Below, piece by piece: positions 52,122-61,653 of a stretch of DNA of 64,000 bases. This DNA is from Chlorobium sp. (GTDB taxonomy: Bacteria; Bacteroidota; Chlorobiia; Chlorobiales; Chlorobiaceae): assembly GCA_028277225.1 (NCBI GenBank), contig JANQHB010000040.1, positions 4,054 through 68,053 on the forward strand, given 5' to 3'. A program made the position numbers and the translations under genes. Below the pieces are notes generated by a model. It made no database searches. It was not told the origin of the DNA and worked only from the letters and a program-made list of their open reading frames with translations. Positions within the stretch are counted from its first letter, which is position 1, and every line of letters starts with the position of its first letter.

Positions 52122-52894
52122 GTACCTACCTGACCGATATACTTGCATACAAGAAAGGCGAGGTCGAGGCTTTGCTGCACCAGCATCCGGAAGTCCGTTA
52201 CCGGGACTGCCAGAGAGATTTGCCGTCGCCGCGGGGATTCAAACGGGTTCTTCAGGACAATTCCGGGTCTGTACGGCTGATTGCGGAAGTGAAAAAGGCT
52301 TCGCCGTCAAGGGGGGTTCTGGTTGAAGATTTTCAGCCTATCGAGATAGCAAGGCGTTATGCCGCTCTGGGGGCTGCAGCTTTTTCTGTTCTGACTGACC
52401 GGAATTTTTTTCAGGGTTCGAACGAGTATCTGCAGCAGGTGAGCCGGGCATATGATCTGCCTGTTCTTCGAAAAGATTTCATCATCGACGAGTCCCAGAT
52501 ATACGAAACGAGGTTGATAGGAGCTGACGCACTGCTTTTGATCGTAGCGGCTCTTGATCCTGTTCAACTCAGGGATTATCTTGACCTTTCAGGCGAAACC
52601 GGGCTGGACGCACTGGTCGAGGTGCATGATAAAGCCGAGCTTGATTGCGCACTTGAAGCAGGGGCTTCCATTATCGGTATCAACAACCGGAACCTCAGGG
52701 ATTTTACCGTCTCGCTTGAAACATCCCTGCAGCTCAGGCCGTTTATTCCGGAGGATGTTGTCGCGGTTGCCGAAAGCGGTTTGAAGCGTGCAGTGGATGT
52801 CGAAAGGATGCAGGAGGCATCGTTTGATGCCGTCCTGATCGGAGAAGGTCTTATCGGCAGGGAACTGCAGCAGTTTACCTGGAAGCAGACTTGA
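52118..52894 (+). CDS. trpC: Indole-3-glycerol-phosphate synthase
   Basis: A 258-residue TIM-barrel enzyme of tryptophan synthesis. Motifs are LIAEVKKASPSRGVL (catalytic Lys), FQGSNEYL, LRKDFIIDESQIYE, ADALLLIVAAL, EVHDKAELDCAL, IGINNRNLRDF and VAVAESGLKR. It is the single-domain form without fused PRAI. Its ATG overlaps the carB stop codon, so translation is coupled to the upstream gene. Its last 20 bases overlap the end of rpe on the opposite strand. Confidence 0.97.
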   Translation: MSTYLTDILAYKKGEVEALLHQHPEVRYRDCQRDLPSPRGFKRVLQDNSGSVRLIAEVKKASPSRGVLVEDFQPIEIARRYAALGAAAFSVLTDRNFFQGSNEYLQQVSRAYDLPVLRKDFIIDESQIYETRLIGADALLLIVAALDPVQLRDYLDLSGETGLDALVEVHDKAELDCALEAGASIIGINNRNLRDFTVSLETSLQLRPFIPEDVVAVAESGLKRAVDVERMQEASFDAVLIGEGLIGRELQQFTWKQT

Positions 52895-53540
52895 TTGTCC
52901 TTGCTGCTTCTGCCGGATTTTCAGCCTTGAAGAATGCCGTCCCTGCAATCAGGGCATCCGCTCCCCTTGATACAAGAACCTGTGCATTGTCAACAGTTAC
53001 TCCCCCATCAACTGCGATCAGCATGCCCGGGTTGAGTTTGTTGCGCATTTCATGAAGCAGTTCGACTTTGTCCAGCGAAGAAGGGATGAATTTCTGGCCT
53101 CCGAAACCCGGATTGACCGACATGAGCAGAACAAGGTCGAGGTCCGGCATGATCGCTTCAAGGGTTGAGACCGGTGTTGCCGGGTTGATCGAGGCACCTG
53201 CTTTTGCCCCGAGACTTTTGATGAGCTGTATGCTTCTGTGAAGATGGGCGCAGGTTTCCTGATGGACGGTTACCTGATGTGAACCCGCTTTTATGAAGTC
53301 AGGGATGTAGGTGTCCGGATCTGTTATCATGAGGTGGGTGTCGATGGTAAGGCCGGTGCACTGAGCTACAGCTTTTACGATGAACGGCCCGAACGATATG
53401 TTGGGCACGAAATGGCCGTCCATGACATCGCAGTGTAACCAGTCTGCTCCTGCTTTTTCAGCGAGCGCAACAGATTCTGCGAGTTTTGTGAAGTCCGCCG
53501 AAAGAATGGATGGCGCAAGAAGTGTAGTTGTGTTCTGCAT
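52875..53540 (-). CDS. rpe: Ribulose-phosphate 3-epimerase
   Basis: A 221-residue TIM-barrel epimerase that interconverts ribulose 5-phosphate and xylulose 5-phosphate. Signatures are LAPSILSADFTKL, DWLHCDVMDGHFVPNISFGP with the metal-binding residues, VHQETCAHLHRSI, LVLLMSVNPGFGGQKFIPSS and AVDGGVTVDNA. The gene is complete and its 3' end overlaps trpC tail to tail, leaving no room for a conventional intergenic terminator. Confidence 0.97.
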   Translation of the reverse strand: MQNTTTLLAPSILSADFTKLAESVALAEKAGADWLHCDVMDGHFVPNISFGPFIVKAVAQCTGLTIDTHLMITDPDTYIPDFIKAGSHQVTVHQETCAHLHRSIQLIKSLGAKAGASINPATPVSTLEAIMPDLDLVLLMSVNPGFGGQKFIPSSLDKVELLHEMRNKLNPGMLIAVDGGVTVDNAQVLVSRGADALIAGTAFFKAENPAEAARTIKSASR

Positions 53541-53570
53541 GGTGTAGGTGTGTTGACTGTCTGATTGTTG

Positions 53571-55754
53571 CTAAAATGCTTCCCCGATACCGAAGTTGAA
53601 CGTGAAATCCTCTATATCCAAATTGCCGGCTTGCCACTTGTTGCTCATGGTGGGATCGTAAAGCTTGTATCCGAAATCGAAGCGGAACGGTCCAATCGGT
53701 GAACCGAGCCGCAGACCTACACCCGCATCCCAGGCAAAATCGGTGTAGAGGGATTTGAATGTCATTGCATAGGGTCCGCTACGGTCCCATATGTTTCCGA
53801 TATCGGTAAACAAGGCAATACCTGACGGCTGGCCGAACAGTTTGAAGAATTTTACACGGTACTCGAGGTTAGCTTCTACTTTTATGTCAGCACCGAGGGT
53901 TGCCGATGCACTGCTTGGGTTGTCGGCAGGTCCAAGCGTGTTGAAGAGCCAGCCTCGCATACTGTTGGGGCCGCCGGCGTAAAACCGGCGATCGTCGGGA
54001 GTTGCATTCGCCTTGCCGTAAGGAGTCATCGCGCCTAGAAAAATCCTGCCTGCAATCTGTTGTGTTTCGGTGATATCCCGGTTGAAGGTAAACTGGCCGC
54101 TGGCTTTGACAAACTGCGAATAAGGGGTTCCCAGTATCTGGGGATCTTCATCGGTAAAGCCATTATAACTTTTTGTGTCAAGATATTTGTCTATCAGGTA
54201 GACAAGGCCTCCGACTTCCTCCAGGCTGATATTCCAGGTATAGGTTGTTTTCCGGTCAGGATCATCCTGGTTTGAATCGTAGTACTGGAGACGGAATCCC
54301 TGGTTGAGATTGGTCTGCAGCAGGCTGTCAAGACTTCCGGCTACATCGGAGGGATTGGAAGGATCGACGCCGATATTTTCGGCAAGGTCAGTGATGAACA
54401 GTTCTCTGAAGCCGTCAAGTGAGTCTTTCTTGACCATTTCGATCTCGAAGAAATCGAAATTCAGTCGCGAAGAAGGCGAGAGTTGAGCGTTGTAGCTCAG
54501 ACGAAGCAGCCCTTTCTGGTTGTCAAGAAGGATCGGTAGCCGGGATCGGGAATATTCCAGGGTTCCTGTATAGTAGTTTCCTGGATGCTTCGGTGCAGGT
54601 TTTGAAATGTTTGCCGATATGCCGAGTTCGTAGGGGCGGTATTTCTTATAGAGGCTTTCATCGATGTTTTTCAAAAGGTCGTTGGAACTGCTCAGCTGCG
54701 TTCCGAAATCGGTTTTGAAGATGAGGTTTTCTCCTCCGCCAAAAAGGTTGCTGTTTTCAAAGGAGACGGCGCCACCAAGAAAAAGACTTCCGTAACGGTT
54801 GTCGAAAAAGAGTCTCGGTTCAACCAGGTATCTGGGTTTCGGTTCAAGATGAAGGGAGGTGTAGAGTTTTCCTGCCCTGACCGAGTCTTTCCTGATGAAG
54901 ACCGATGAAAAAACATTGGTCGACCCAAAATTCTGAAGTGTTTTTCTCTCCTTCGATTGCTGTGTGATGTTCCCTGATCGAACAGCTGTATAGTTCCTGA
55001 TGAGTTTGCGCGAGAGTTTGGGGCGTCCCTGAAACGTGATGCTCAGGGAATCCTCCTGGAATGTTTCCCGGACCGGCAGGCTTTTGTCCCTGTCATGGAC
55101 GAAAACGGCAACAGGACCATAGGAGAGTTTTTGCGGAAGAAATGTATGGAGCTGCATTCCTGCAAGGCTGGCGGTTGTGTCGATCTGGATGCGGATACTG
55201 TCTTCATGCATGAATGAATAGCCGTATTCCCTGAAGAAATTGACGGTCCTGTTCCTTTCATCGATGAGGTGGTCGACAGTGAAGATTGAATCCTTTTTCA
55301 GGAGGGTGTCGTCGAGGTATCGCTTTTTCAGTTCGGAGGGAAGTGCCTCCAGCCCGGTATGGCTTATGGAATCGATTCTTGCCGGTGTGTTTTCCGTGAT
55401 GGAGATGCTGAGGGAGATCCTGTTCTTCCTGTCAGGCTCCGAAATATCAGCGTCGACTGTGGCGAGAAAATATCCTTTGAAGGTATAGAGTTTTCTGATC
55501 AGGGCGAGGTCGCGGGAGAAGAGTTCCCCGATAAAGGGTTCTTTTTTCGAAGTGGAAATAATGTCCAGGATTTCGTCCCTGGTGATAACCTTGTTGCCGG
55601 ATATCGAAATACGTTTGACAACTACCGGTTGCGGGGCATCGGTATCGTTTTCAGAGCTGGCTATGCACGATGCAGGCGGATAGGACTGGACCAGAACTGC
55701 AAGGAAGAGAAGTGTCGTGCAAAGCCGGAAAAATGCTGTATGTACAATAAACAC
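53571..55754 (-). CDS. BamA/TamA-type outer-membrane assembly protein
   Basis: A 727-residue Omp85-superfamily protein. A signal peptide (AFFRLCTTLLFLAVLVQSYPPASC) is followed by about three POTRA-like repeats (first: VKRISISGNKVITRDEILDII). The C-terminal ~400 residues form a beta-barrel ending in Phe, with the GGPNSMRGW segment that corresponds to the RGF loop of the family; the last residue is Trp instead of Phe. It is shorter than BamA (~800+) and has fewer POTRAs, closer to TamA or to the second Omp85 paralog of Bacteroidetes/Chlorobi. GTG start with AGGAG upstream. It follows the DUF2795 gene by 18 bases. Confidence 0.88.
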   Translation of the reverse strand: MFIVHTAFFRLCTTLLFLAVLVQSYPPASCIASSENDTDAPQPVVVKRISISGNKVITRDEILDIISTSKKEPFIGELFSRDLALIRKLYTFKGYFLATVDADISEPDRKNRISLSISITENTPARIDSISHTGLEALPSELKKRYLDDTLLKKDSIFTVDHLIDERNRTVNFFREYGYSFMHEDSIRIQIDTTASLAGMQLHTFLPQKLSYGPVAVFVHDRDKSLPVRETFQEDSLSITFQGRPKLSRKLIRNYTAVRSGNITQQSKERKTLQNFGSTNVFSSVFIRKDSVRAGKLYTSLHLEPKPRYLVEPRLFFDNRYGSLFLGGAVSFENSNLFGGGENLIFKTDFGTQLSSSNDLLKNIDESLYKKYRPYELGISANISKPAPKHPGNYYTGTLEYSRSRLPILLDNQKGLLRLSYNAQLSPSSRLNFDFFEIEMVKKDSLDGFRELFITDLAENIGVDPSNPSDVAGSLDSLLQTNLNQGFRLQYYDSNQDDPDRKTTYTWNISLEEVGGLVYLIDKYLDTKSYNGFTDEDPQILGTPYSQFVKASGQFTFNRDITETQQIAGRIFLGAMTPYGKANATPDDRRFYAGGPNSMRGWLFNTLGPADNPSSASATLGADIKVEANLEYRVKFFKLFGQPSGIALFTDIGNIWDRSGPYAMTFKSLYTDFAWDAGVGLRLGSPIGPFRFDFGYKLYDPTMSNKWQAGNLDIEDFTFNFGIGEAF

Positions 55755-55772
55755 ACGTGCCGTGTCGGTCTC

Positions 55773-56000
55773 CTAGTTTATGGGTTCTTCATCCCCATAG
55801 CAGAAATCTTCGTCTGTCGGATAGTCAGGCCAGATTTCTTCAAGGCTTTCATATAATTCGTCGCTGTCAGGCAGGTCGGTCAGGTTGTCGATGACGGCCT
55901 GGGGTGCCCCTGTACGATTCGCGAAGTCAATCAGTTCATCTTTTGTCGCGGGCCATGGTGCATCGGCAATATACCTTGCAAGGTCCAGGTTCCAGAACAT
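55773..56000 (-). CDS. DUF2795 domain protein
   Basis: A 75-residue acidic protein. Residues 7-52 match the small DUF2795 helical fold: ARYIADAPWPATKDELIDFANRTGAPQAVIDNLTDLPD. The acidic tail (EEIWPDYPTDEDFCYGDEEPIN) follows. The function of DUF2795 is not known. The stop codon overlaps the ribosome site of the BamA-like gene, so the two are probably translated from one mRNA. ATG start at 56000. Confidence 0.85.
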   Translation of the reverse strand: MFWNLDLARYIADAPWPATKDELIDFANRTGAPQAVIDNLTDLPDSDELYESLEEIWPDYPTDEDFCYGDEEPIN

Positions 56001-56252
56001 ACGGTTTCAGCTGTTAATTCAGGTTTTTGTTACAGGCGCAATGCTTGCTGCAAACAGGTGTAAGAAGAAAGGTGACCGTAACCGGTTTGCGGCCGGGTTC
56101 ATGAACGATAGCTGTATCTTCCTGAATTCACGCAAAGAGCGAAAGGATCACCCCCCGGTTTTCCCGGCAAGAATGCAGTTATACAGGCCGTCTTTCAATA
56201 AATTTCGAAAATATAAAAAAAGTTTTGTGTTCGTCAATACAGCCATAGGCTA

Positions 56253-59021
56253 TCAGTGAGCGTCCAGCCAGTTTTTTCCTGTTCCGGTTTCAACGTCGAC
56301 CGGGACACTCTTCAGGCCGCATTCTTCGGCCGCTTTTTTCATGCAATCGGTGACGATTGACCTGAGAGATTCCTTTTCATGTTCAGTGGTCTCAAAAACA
56401 AGTTCATCATGGACCTGCAGGAGCATGGTGGACTGGAGGCCGCGTGTTTTTAGTTCTTCTGCAGTAAGGCTCATTGCACGCTTGATGATGTCTGCGGCTG
56501 TTCCCTGGATAGGGGTGTTCATAGCTGCCCGTTCCGCTGCCATTCTGATATTGCGGTTCCTGCTGCTGATAGTATCGATATATCGCCGTCTGCCGATCAG
56601 CGTGGTGACATACCCTTTTTCGGCGGTATCGCTGATTATCTGTTTCAGGGCATTGAAAAGATCGGGGTATTTCGACGTATATGTTTCTATGATGGATCTT
56701 GCTTCCTTTTGAGGGATATTCAGTCTCTGTGCCAGACCAAACGGCTGAAGGCCGTAGAGTATGCCGAAATTGACCTCTTTTGCCTTTCGTCTCATGTCAG
56801 GGGTTATCTCTTCTGTGTCGAAGACGGTTCTGGCCGTTGCAGAATGAATATCTTCTCCTTTCCTGAATGCTGTCACAAGCTGGGGGTCCTGTGATATCTC
56901 GGCCGCGATGCGAAGCTCGATCTGGGAATAGTCGGCCGAAAGCAGAACGTTTTCGGGGTCTGAGGGGACGAATGCTTTCCGGATTTCCCTGCCGAGGGGC
57001 GTACGTATCGGGATGTTCTGCAGGTTGGGATTTGACGAAGAAAGCCTGCCTGTTGCTGTAATGTGCTGGTTGAACGAGGTGTGCAGTCTTCCGGTTACCG
57101 GGTTGAGCATTTTCGGGAGCGCTTCGATATAGGTGGTTTTGAGTTTATGCAGGCTTCTGTACTCCAGGATATCCTGTGCAATCGGATGGAGGAGTGACAG
57201 CTCTTCCAGAACCCTGACATTGGTTGAATATCCTGTCTTGGTTGTTTTTTTTGCCGGAAGGCCGAGGACATTGAACAGGATATCCGCCAGCTGTTTGGGC
57301 GAGTCGATATTGAATGATGTTCCTGCTGTATCATGGATTCTTTCCGTGAGCTCTTCAAGCGCACGATTGACCGTTTCAGACGTCCGTTCAAGCTGTGCCG
57401 TGTCCAGAGCGATCCCGTTGTATTCCATCTCTGCGAGTACATCGACAAGCGGAAACTCTATGTCGCGGCACAACCGGTCCAGTTCAGGGTTTTTGTCGAG
57501 TATTCCAACCTGTTTCTGACTGAGCCTGAGCGCAATGTCTGCATCCTGGCATGCATAAGCTGTCAGGTCGTCAAGATGGACGTCCTGTATCGGGATTGCT
57601 TTTTTCCCTGTCCCGGTCAGATCAGCGTACTTTCTTGTCCTGTAGTTCAGGTGCCGTTCAGCCAGGTCGTCAAGGTTGTGTTTTTCCTCGGGATTGATGA
57701 CGTAGCTGGCGATCATGGTGTCGAAAGCTACCGGAGAAAGACCTATTCCATAGTTTTTAAGGACAAGGATGTCATACTTGAGGTTTTGTCCTGTTTTGCC
57801 GATAGTTGGGTTTTCCAGCACATCCCTGAATATGGACAGGGCTTTTTCAGGTGTGAGTCCTGTTTTTGAACAGTGAATGTAGTATGCCTCTTTCGGTTGC
57901 CAGCTGAACGACATGCCGACAAGCTCCGCTTCGAGCGTGTTGAGGCTTGTAGTTTCTGTGTCGAAGGCAAAGTCCGGAAGCCTGGCCAGTTTTTTTTCAA
58001 GTTGCCGTGCGCCGTCTACGTCACCGACAAGGTGGTATGCCGGTTTTTCGACGGTTATGTCGGTGAGGTCCGGATTATGGCTGCTCTTGTTTCCGGACGG
58101 TTGAACATCTGGAAATATTCGGGGTATGCGTGTCGCGGCATTTTTCATTTCCAGCGTGTCAAGCAGTCCGAACAATTTGTCGCCGTCCGGATCAGAACAT
58201 GCAAGATCGTCAAGTCCGGGTTCAAGGGAAAGATCGGTTCTGACGGTGACAAGTTCCCTGACCAGGTCACGCCTGGTCTCGAATTCTTTCAGGCTCGATC
58301 TTGAAGCGGGAGGGAGGTCATCGAGATGGTTGAGGATAGCATTGATGCCGCCGTACGTGTTGATCAGCCTTGCGGCTGTTTTCGGGCCTATTCCTTTCGC
58401 TCCAGGAATATTGTCCGAACTGTCGCCGGTAAGCATCAGGAAGTCGACAAAACGGTCAGGATCAACACCGAATTTTTCTTTGATCTCATCGCGGCCGAAA
58501 AGCTCCAGTTCATTTTGTCTTTTGCCGGGCTTCAGGATCGTAACCCCCTCTTGAACAAGCTGCGCGAGGTCCTTGTCAGGTGTGACAATGAAAATCTCAC
58601 AGGCGGTTTCAAACTGTCTGGCGGCAGTGGCGATCAGGTCGTCAGCCTCGAATCCCGGTTGTTTGAGCAGCGGTATTCTCATCGCGTCAATAAGACTGAT
58701 AATGAGATCGAGCTGCGTGATGAGGTCTTCAGGCGGTTCGGGTCTGTTAGCCTTGTATGGTTTGTAGAGCTTGTGACGGAATGTTTTTTCTGCACTGTCG
58801 AAAGCGACGGCGAGGTAATCGGGACGGTATGCTTCATGGATTTTCAAAAGCGTCATGAGAAAGCCGTAGGTGGCTCCGGTCGGGACACCTTTGCTCGTGA
58901 CCATTCCGGTTCTCTGAAGGGCGAAAAACGACCGGTATACCAGCGCCATACCGTCGAGCAGGAACAGGGTCGGTTTATTGCCGGACGCCTCGGTTTTTTC
59001 CCGGTCCTGTGAGGCGTTCAT
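56253..59021 (-). CDS. polA: DNA polymerase I
   Basis: A 922-residue three-domain polymerase. The N-terminal 5'-3' exonuclease has LFLLDGMALVYRSFFAL, FEADDLIAT and LTGDSSDNIPGAKGIGPKTA. The 3'-5' proofreading domain keeps its DxE (FAFDTETTSL) and appears active. The polymerase motifs are LLSADYSQIELRIAAEIS, RRKAKEVNFGILYGL and LLQVHDELVFE. I start at ATG 59021 (MNASQDREK), since the longer frame would begin inside pheA; the next motif, TLFLLDG, then lies at the usual distance. It follows pheA by 28 bases. Confidence 0.97.
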   Translation of the reverse strand: MNASQDREKTEASGNKPTLFLLDGMALVYRSFFALQRTGMVTSKGVPTGATYGFLMTLLKIHEAYRPDYLAVAFDSAEKTFRHKLYKPYKANRPEPPEDLITQLDLIISLIDAMRIPLLKQPGFEADDLIATAARQFETACEIFIVTPDKDLAQLVQEGVTILKPGKRQNELELFGRDEIKEKFGVDPDRFVDFLMLTGDSSDNIPGAKGIGPKTAARLINTYGGINAILNHLDDLPPASRSSLKEFETRRDLVRELVTVRTDLSLEPGLDDLACSDPDGDKLFGLLDTLEMKNAATRIPRIFPDVQPSGNKSSHNPDLTDITVEKPAYHLVGDVDGARQLEKKLARLPDFAFDTETTSLNTLEAELVGMSFSWQPKEAYYIHCSKTGLTPEKALSIFRDVLENPTIGKTGQNLKYDILVLKNYGIGLSPVAFDTMIASYVINPEEKHNLDDLAERHLNYRTRKYADLTGTGKKAIPIQDVHLDDLTAYACQDADIALRLSQKQVGILDKNPELDRLCRDIEFPLVDVLAEMEYNGIALDTAQLERTSETVNRALEELTERIHDTAGTSFNIDSPKQLADILFNVLGLPAKKTTKTGYSTNVRVLEELSLLHPIAQDILEYRSLHKLKTTYIEALPKMLNPVTGRLHTSFNQHITATGRLSSSNPNLQNIPIRTPLGREIRKAFVPSDPENVLLSADYSQIELRIAAEISQDPQLVTAFRKGEDIHSATARTVFDTEEITPDMRRKAKEVNFGILYGLQPFGLAQRLNIPQKEARSIIETYTSKYPDLFNALKQIISDTAEKGYVTTLIGRRRYIDTISSRNRNIRMAAERAAMNTPIQGTAADIIKRAMSLTAEELKTRGLQSTMLLQVHDELVFETTEHEKESLRSIVTDCMKKAAEECGLKSVPVDVETGTGKNWLDAH

Positions 59022-59049
59022 GTCGAATGTCAGTTCAATTTGACCGTTG

Positions 59050-59889
59050 TCAGGCAACGACACCATAACTGCCCAGTACTTTGACCATTGTTGCAAATTC
59101 CCTGAGGTGGGTCAGGGCGTTAATGACGTCGGAATCGTCCAGGTGGCCTATGAAGTCTACGTAAAAGAAGTATTCGAAGGCTTTCATTCTCGACGGTCGT
59201 GACTCGATTTTCGTCAAGTCGATGTTACGGAGCGCAAATGTCGCAAGTGCCTTGAACAGGGAGCCTTGCTCGTTCGGCAGGGTGAAGACAATGGACGTTT
59301 TCTGTTTGCTGGTATCCGGTTTGTTCCTGAATTCGACCGGCCGGTTCGCGGCCTGATGGATGATGCAGAAGAACCGGGTTATATTCCATGTTTCATCGGC
59401 AAGATTTTCAAGGAATATTTTCAGACCGTACAATTCTCCGGCTCTTTTGGAGGCAATAGCGAAATCTTGCGGCCGTCCATTTTCAGCGATCATTTTTGCG
59501 CTTCCGGCGGTATCATACGCTACTTCAGGTTTGAGGTTGCGGTGCGTGGAAAAGAAATTGCGGCACTGGACGAGAGCTTGCGGGTGGGAAAACACCGTTC
59601 CGGTGACGTCAAGCGACGCATCCGAAAGGCCGAGCAGGCAGTGTTCGACAGTGACAAACGTTTCGGCTGCAATCGTTACGGGGTGCTGCATCAGGAGGTC
59701 GTAATTGTGATGTATGCTTCCCCCCAGAGAGTTCTCGATAGGTATTACCGCGCAGGCAACTGTTTGCTCTTCGACAGCGTGAAACGCTTTGTCAAATGTT
59801 TCGAACGGTGCCGGTTCTCCAAATCGGAGGGCGGCTATTTCACTGTATGCGCCAGGTTCTCCCTGGTATGCGACCAGCCGGTTTGCCAT
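59050..59889 (-). CDS. pheA: Prephenate dehydratase
   Basis: A 279-residue enzyme making phenylpyruvate in phenylalanine synthesis, without a fused chorismate mutase. The dehydratase domain starts VAYQGEPGAYSEIAAL and holds the catalytic NITRFF motif. The C-terminal ACT domain has GSLFKALATFALRNIDLTKIESRPSR, the ESRP signature for feedback control by phenylalanine. It is transcribed ahead of polA. A mobile-type repeat lies about 25 bases upstream of its ATG. Confidence 0.96.
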   Translation of the reverse strand: MANRLVAYQGEPGAYSEIAALRFGEPAPFETFDKAFHAVEEQTVACAVIPIENSLGGSIHHNYDLLMQHPVTIAAETFVTVEHCLLGLSDASLDVTGTVFSHPQALVQCRNFFSTHRNLKPEVAYDTAGSAKMIAENGRPQDFAIASKRAGELYGLKIFLENLADETWNITRFFCIIHQAANRPVEFRNKPDTSKQKTSIVFTLPNEQGSLFKALATFALRNIDLTKIESRPSRMKAFEYFFYVDFIGHLDDSDVINALTHLREFATMVKVLGSYGVVA

Positions 59890-60269
59890 TATTTTATCAG
59901 GTGATTAATTTGAACCTAAACTGAGTGTCCCGACAAGTCGGGATGCTCCATAATAGTAAGTTTATTAACAACGATCTGTCATACTGTGTTTGTATAGTGT
60001 TTATCCATCACCTATCAGGTGAATGTGAAAACTGATAAAGAGCCGCATTTATTGAAACGCTCAGTTTAGGCTGAATATGATGAAGCATGATGTCGCTCAG
60101 CTTAGGTTAAAGAAAATAAATCTATTATCATAAACGGTCAGCGTGACTGAGTGCACTCAGTTCTTGTATGTGCCGGCATTCTGTTTGTATGACGTGTCAG
60201 AAAGTGCTCATCTGACGGAATGCCCGGTTCAGTGAAAAAGTAACCGATATCAATTCAGCGAATTTACGT
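59890..60269. other. Gene-free divergent interval with repeat element
   Basis: Between pheA (minus) and yebC (plus). It holds the 156-bp element 59915-60070, a lone element end CGCTCAGCTTAGG (60094-60106) and a perfect 16-base palindrome ACTGAGTGCACTCAGT (60146-60161). Promoters for both genes must be here, so the repeat lies within their control region. Confidence 0.55.
59915..60070. repeat. CCTRAAYTGAGCG element, complete 156-bp copy
   Basis: Ends CCTAAACTGAGTG and CGCTCAGTTTAGG are inverted repeats with one mismatch in 13. It contains the CCCGACaaGTCGGGA hairpin and the A+T-rich core shared with 32592-32734 (AACTGATAAAGAGCCGCATT is identical). There is no reading frame of note inside. It is the best-preserved member of the family in the window. 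Confidence 0.8.
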
Positions 60270-61022
60270 ATGTCTGGACACAGTAAATGGTCTACGATCA
60301 AAAGAAAAAAGGCTGCAACGGATCAGAAAAAGGGCAATTTGTTCACAAAGCTCGTTCGTGAGATCACCATAGCAGCAAAAACCGGAGGCGGTGATCCCGC
60401 GGGTAATCCCCGTCTGCGCCTTGCTGTCGATACGGCGAGGGCAAACTCCATGCCTCTAGACAATATTCAGCGTGCCATCAAAAAGGGTACCGGAGAAATT
60501 GAAGGTGTCGTCTACGAGGAGATCACCTACGAAGGATACGGTCCGGGAGGAATTGCAATCATTATCGAAACTGCCACGGATAATAAGAATCGGACTGTTG
60601 CCGACGTGCGCCATATCATGAACCGCCATAATGGTTCGCTTGGAGAGAACGGCAGCGTCAGTTGGATGTTTCAGAGAAAAGGCAGTATCGATGTGGCAAA
60701 AACAGGTACTGATGAGGAAACGGTTATGGAGGTTCTCCTCGATGCCGGTCTCGAAGAGCTGGACAGTGATGACGAGAACTTTTTCAATGTCATTGTCGAT
60801 GTAAAGGATCTCGAAATGGCCAAACATGCACTCGACAATGCCGGTATATCCTATTCCAATGCAAAGATGGACATGGTTCCGGACAACTATGTCGAACCGG
60901 CACCGGAAGAGACTGCCAAGGCCATGAAACTGATCGATGCCCTCGAAAACTGTGACGATGTGCAGGTTGTTTACAGTAATATGGAGATCAGTGAAGAGGC
61001 AATGAAAAGTATCGAGTCCTGA
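60270..61022 (+). CDS. YebC/PmpR (TACO1) family protein
   Basis: A 250-residue protein with the fixed family start MSGHSKWSTIKRKKAATDQKKG and the motifs GGDPAGNPRLRLAVDTARA and YEGYGPGGIAIIIETATDNKNRT. Members were first described as DNA-binding regulators (PmpR, or controllers of ruv genes), and recent work on TACO1 relatives supports a role in translating difficult proline stretches. It lies about 40 bases before ruvC, the common bacterial arrangement. Confidence 0.96.
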   Translation: MSGHSKWSTIKRKKAATDQKKGNLFTKLVREITIAAKTGGGDPAGNPRLRLAVDTARANSMPLDNIQRAIKKGTGEIEGVVYEEITYEGYGPGGIAIIIETATDNKNRTVADVRHIMNRHNGSLGENGSVSWMFQRKGSIDVAKTGTDEETVMEVLLDAGLEELDSDDENFFNVIVDVKDLEMAKHALDNAGISYSNAKMDMVPDNYVEPAPEETAKAMKLIDALENCDDVQVVYSNMEISEEAMKSIES

Positions 61023-61062
61023 TGCTGCTTTTTCAGATTGTTCCAACATCCAACCTGGGATT

Positions 61063-61650
61063 ATGATTGTCATCGGGATTGATCCGGGAAGTGTCAGGAC
61101 CGGTTACGGTATTGTCAGGGGAAAGGAAGGCGCTTTCGAACTGATTGACTGCGGGATTGTCAGGCTCAGTTCCCGACAGGGCATACCCGAGCGAATCAAG
61201 CGCATTTATGACGAACTGGATTCGCTCATCAGTCTGCACATGCCTGAGAGGCTTGCGCTTGAAACCGCCTATGTGAACCGCAATCCCCAGTCGGCGCTCA
61301 AACTTGGCCAGGTCAGAGGTGCTGTAGTTGCCCTGGCAATGAACAGGGGTATAGCGTTGACCGAATACGCACCCAGAAAAGTAAAACAGGTCCTTACCGG
61401 CAGAGGGGGAGCAAGCAAGGAGCAGGTGTCCTACATGGCCCGGCATTTTCTCGAAATCGAGGAGCCTCTCGGTCCGTACGATATTTCAGACGCGCTTGGG
61501 ATCGCCCTGTGTGATCTTCTTATTGAAGACCGGGTGCTGCCGGACATGAAAGGCAAAAGAGGGCCTGCATCGGCGGGCCGAAGCTGGTCAGAGTTTGTCA
61601 GAGAGAATCCCGGTAGTGTTATAGAGAGGTTTCAGAGCAAAACGGAATAG
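61063..61650 (+). CDS. ruvC: Holliday junction resolvase RuvC
   Basis: A 195-residue endonuclease that cuts Holliday junctions with RuvAB. The first catalytic acid is Asp7 in IGIDPGSVRTGYG, the second is the Glu in LALETAYVNRNPQSALKLGQ, and the last pair is in YDISDALGIALCD. The family is usually about 170-190 residues; the C-terminal ~20 residues here are an unconserved tail. Three bases separate its stop from the GTG of pgsA. Confidence 0.96.
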   Translation: MIVIGIDPGSVRTGYGIVRGKEGAFELIDCGIVRLSSRQGIPERIKRIYDELDSLISLHMPERLALETAYVNRNPQSALKLGQVRGAVVALAMNRGIALTEYAPRKVKQVLTGRGGASKEQVSYMARHFLEIEEPLGPYDISDALGIALCDLLIEDRVLPDMKGKRGPASAGRSWSEFVRENPGSVIERFQSKTE

Positions 61651-61653
61651 TAA

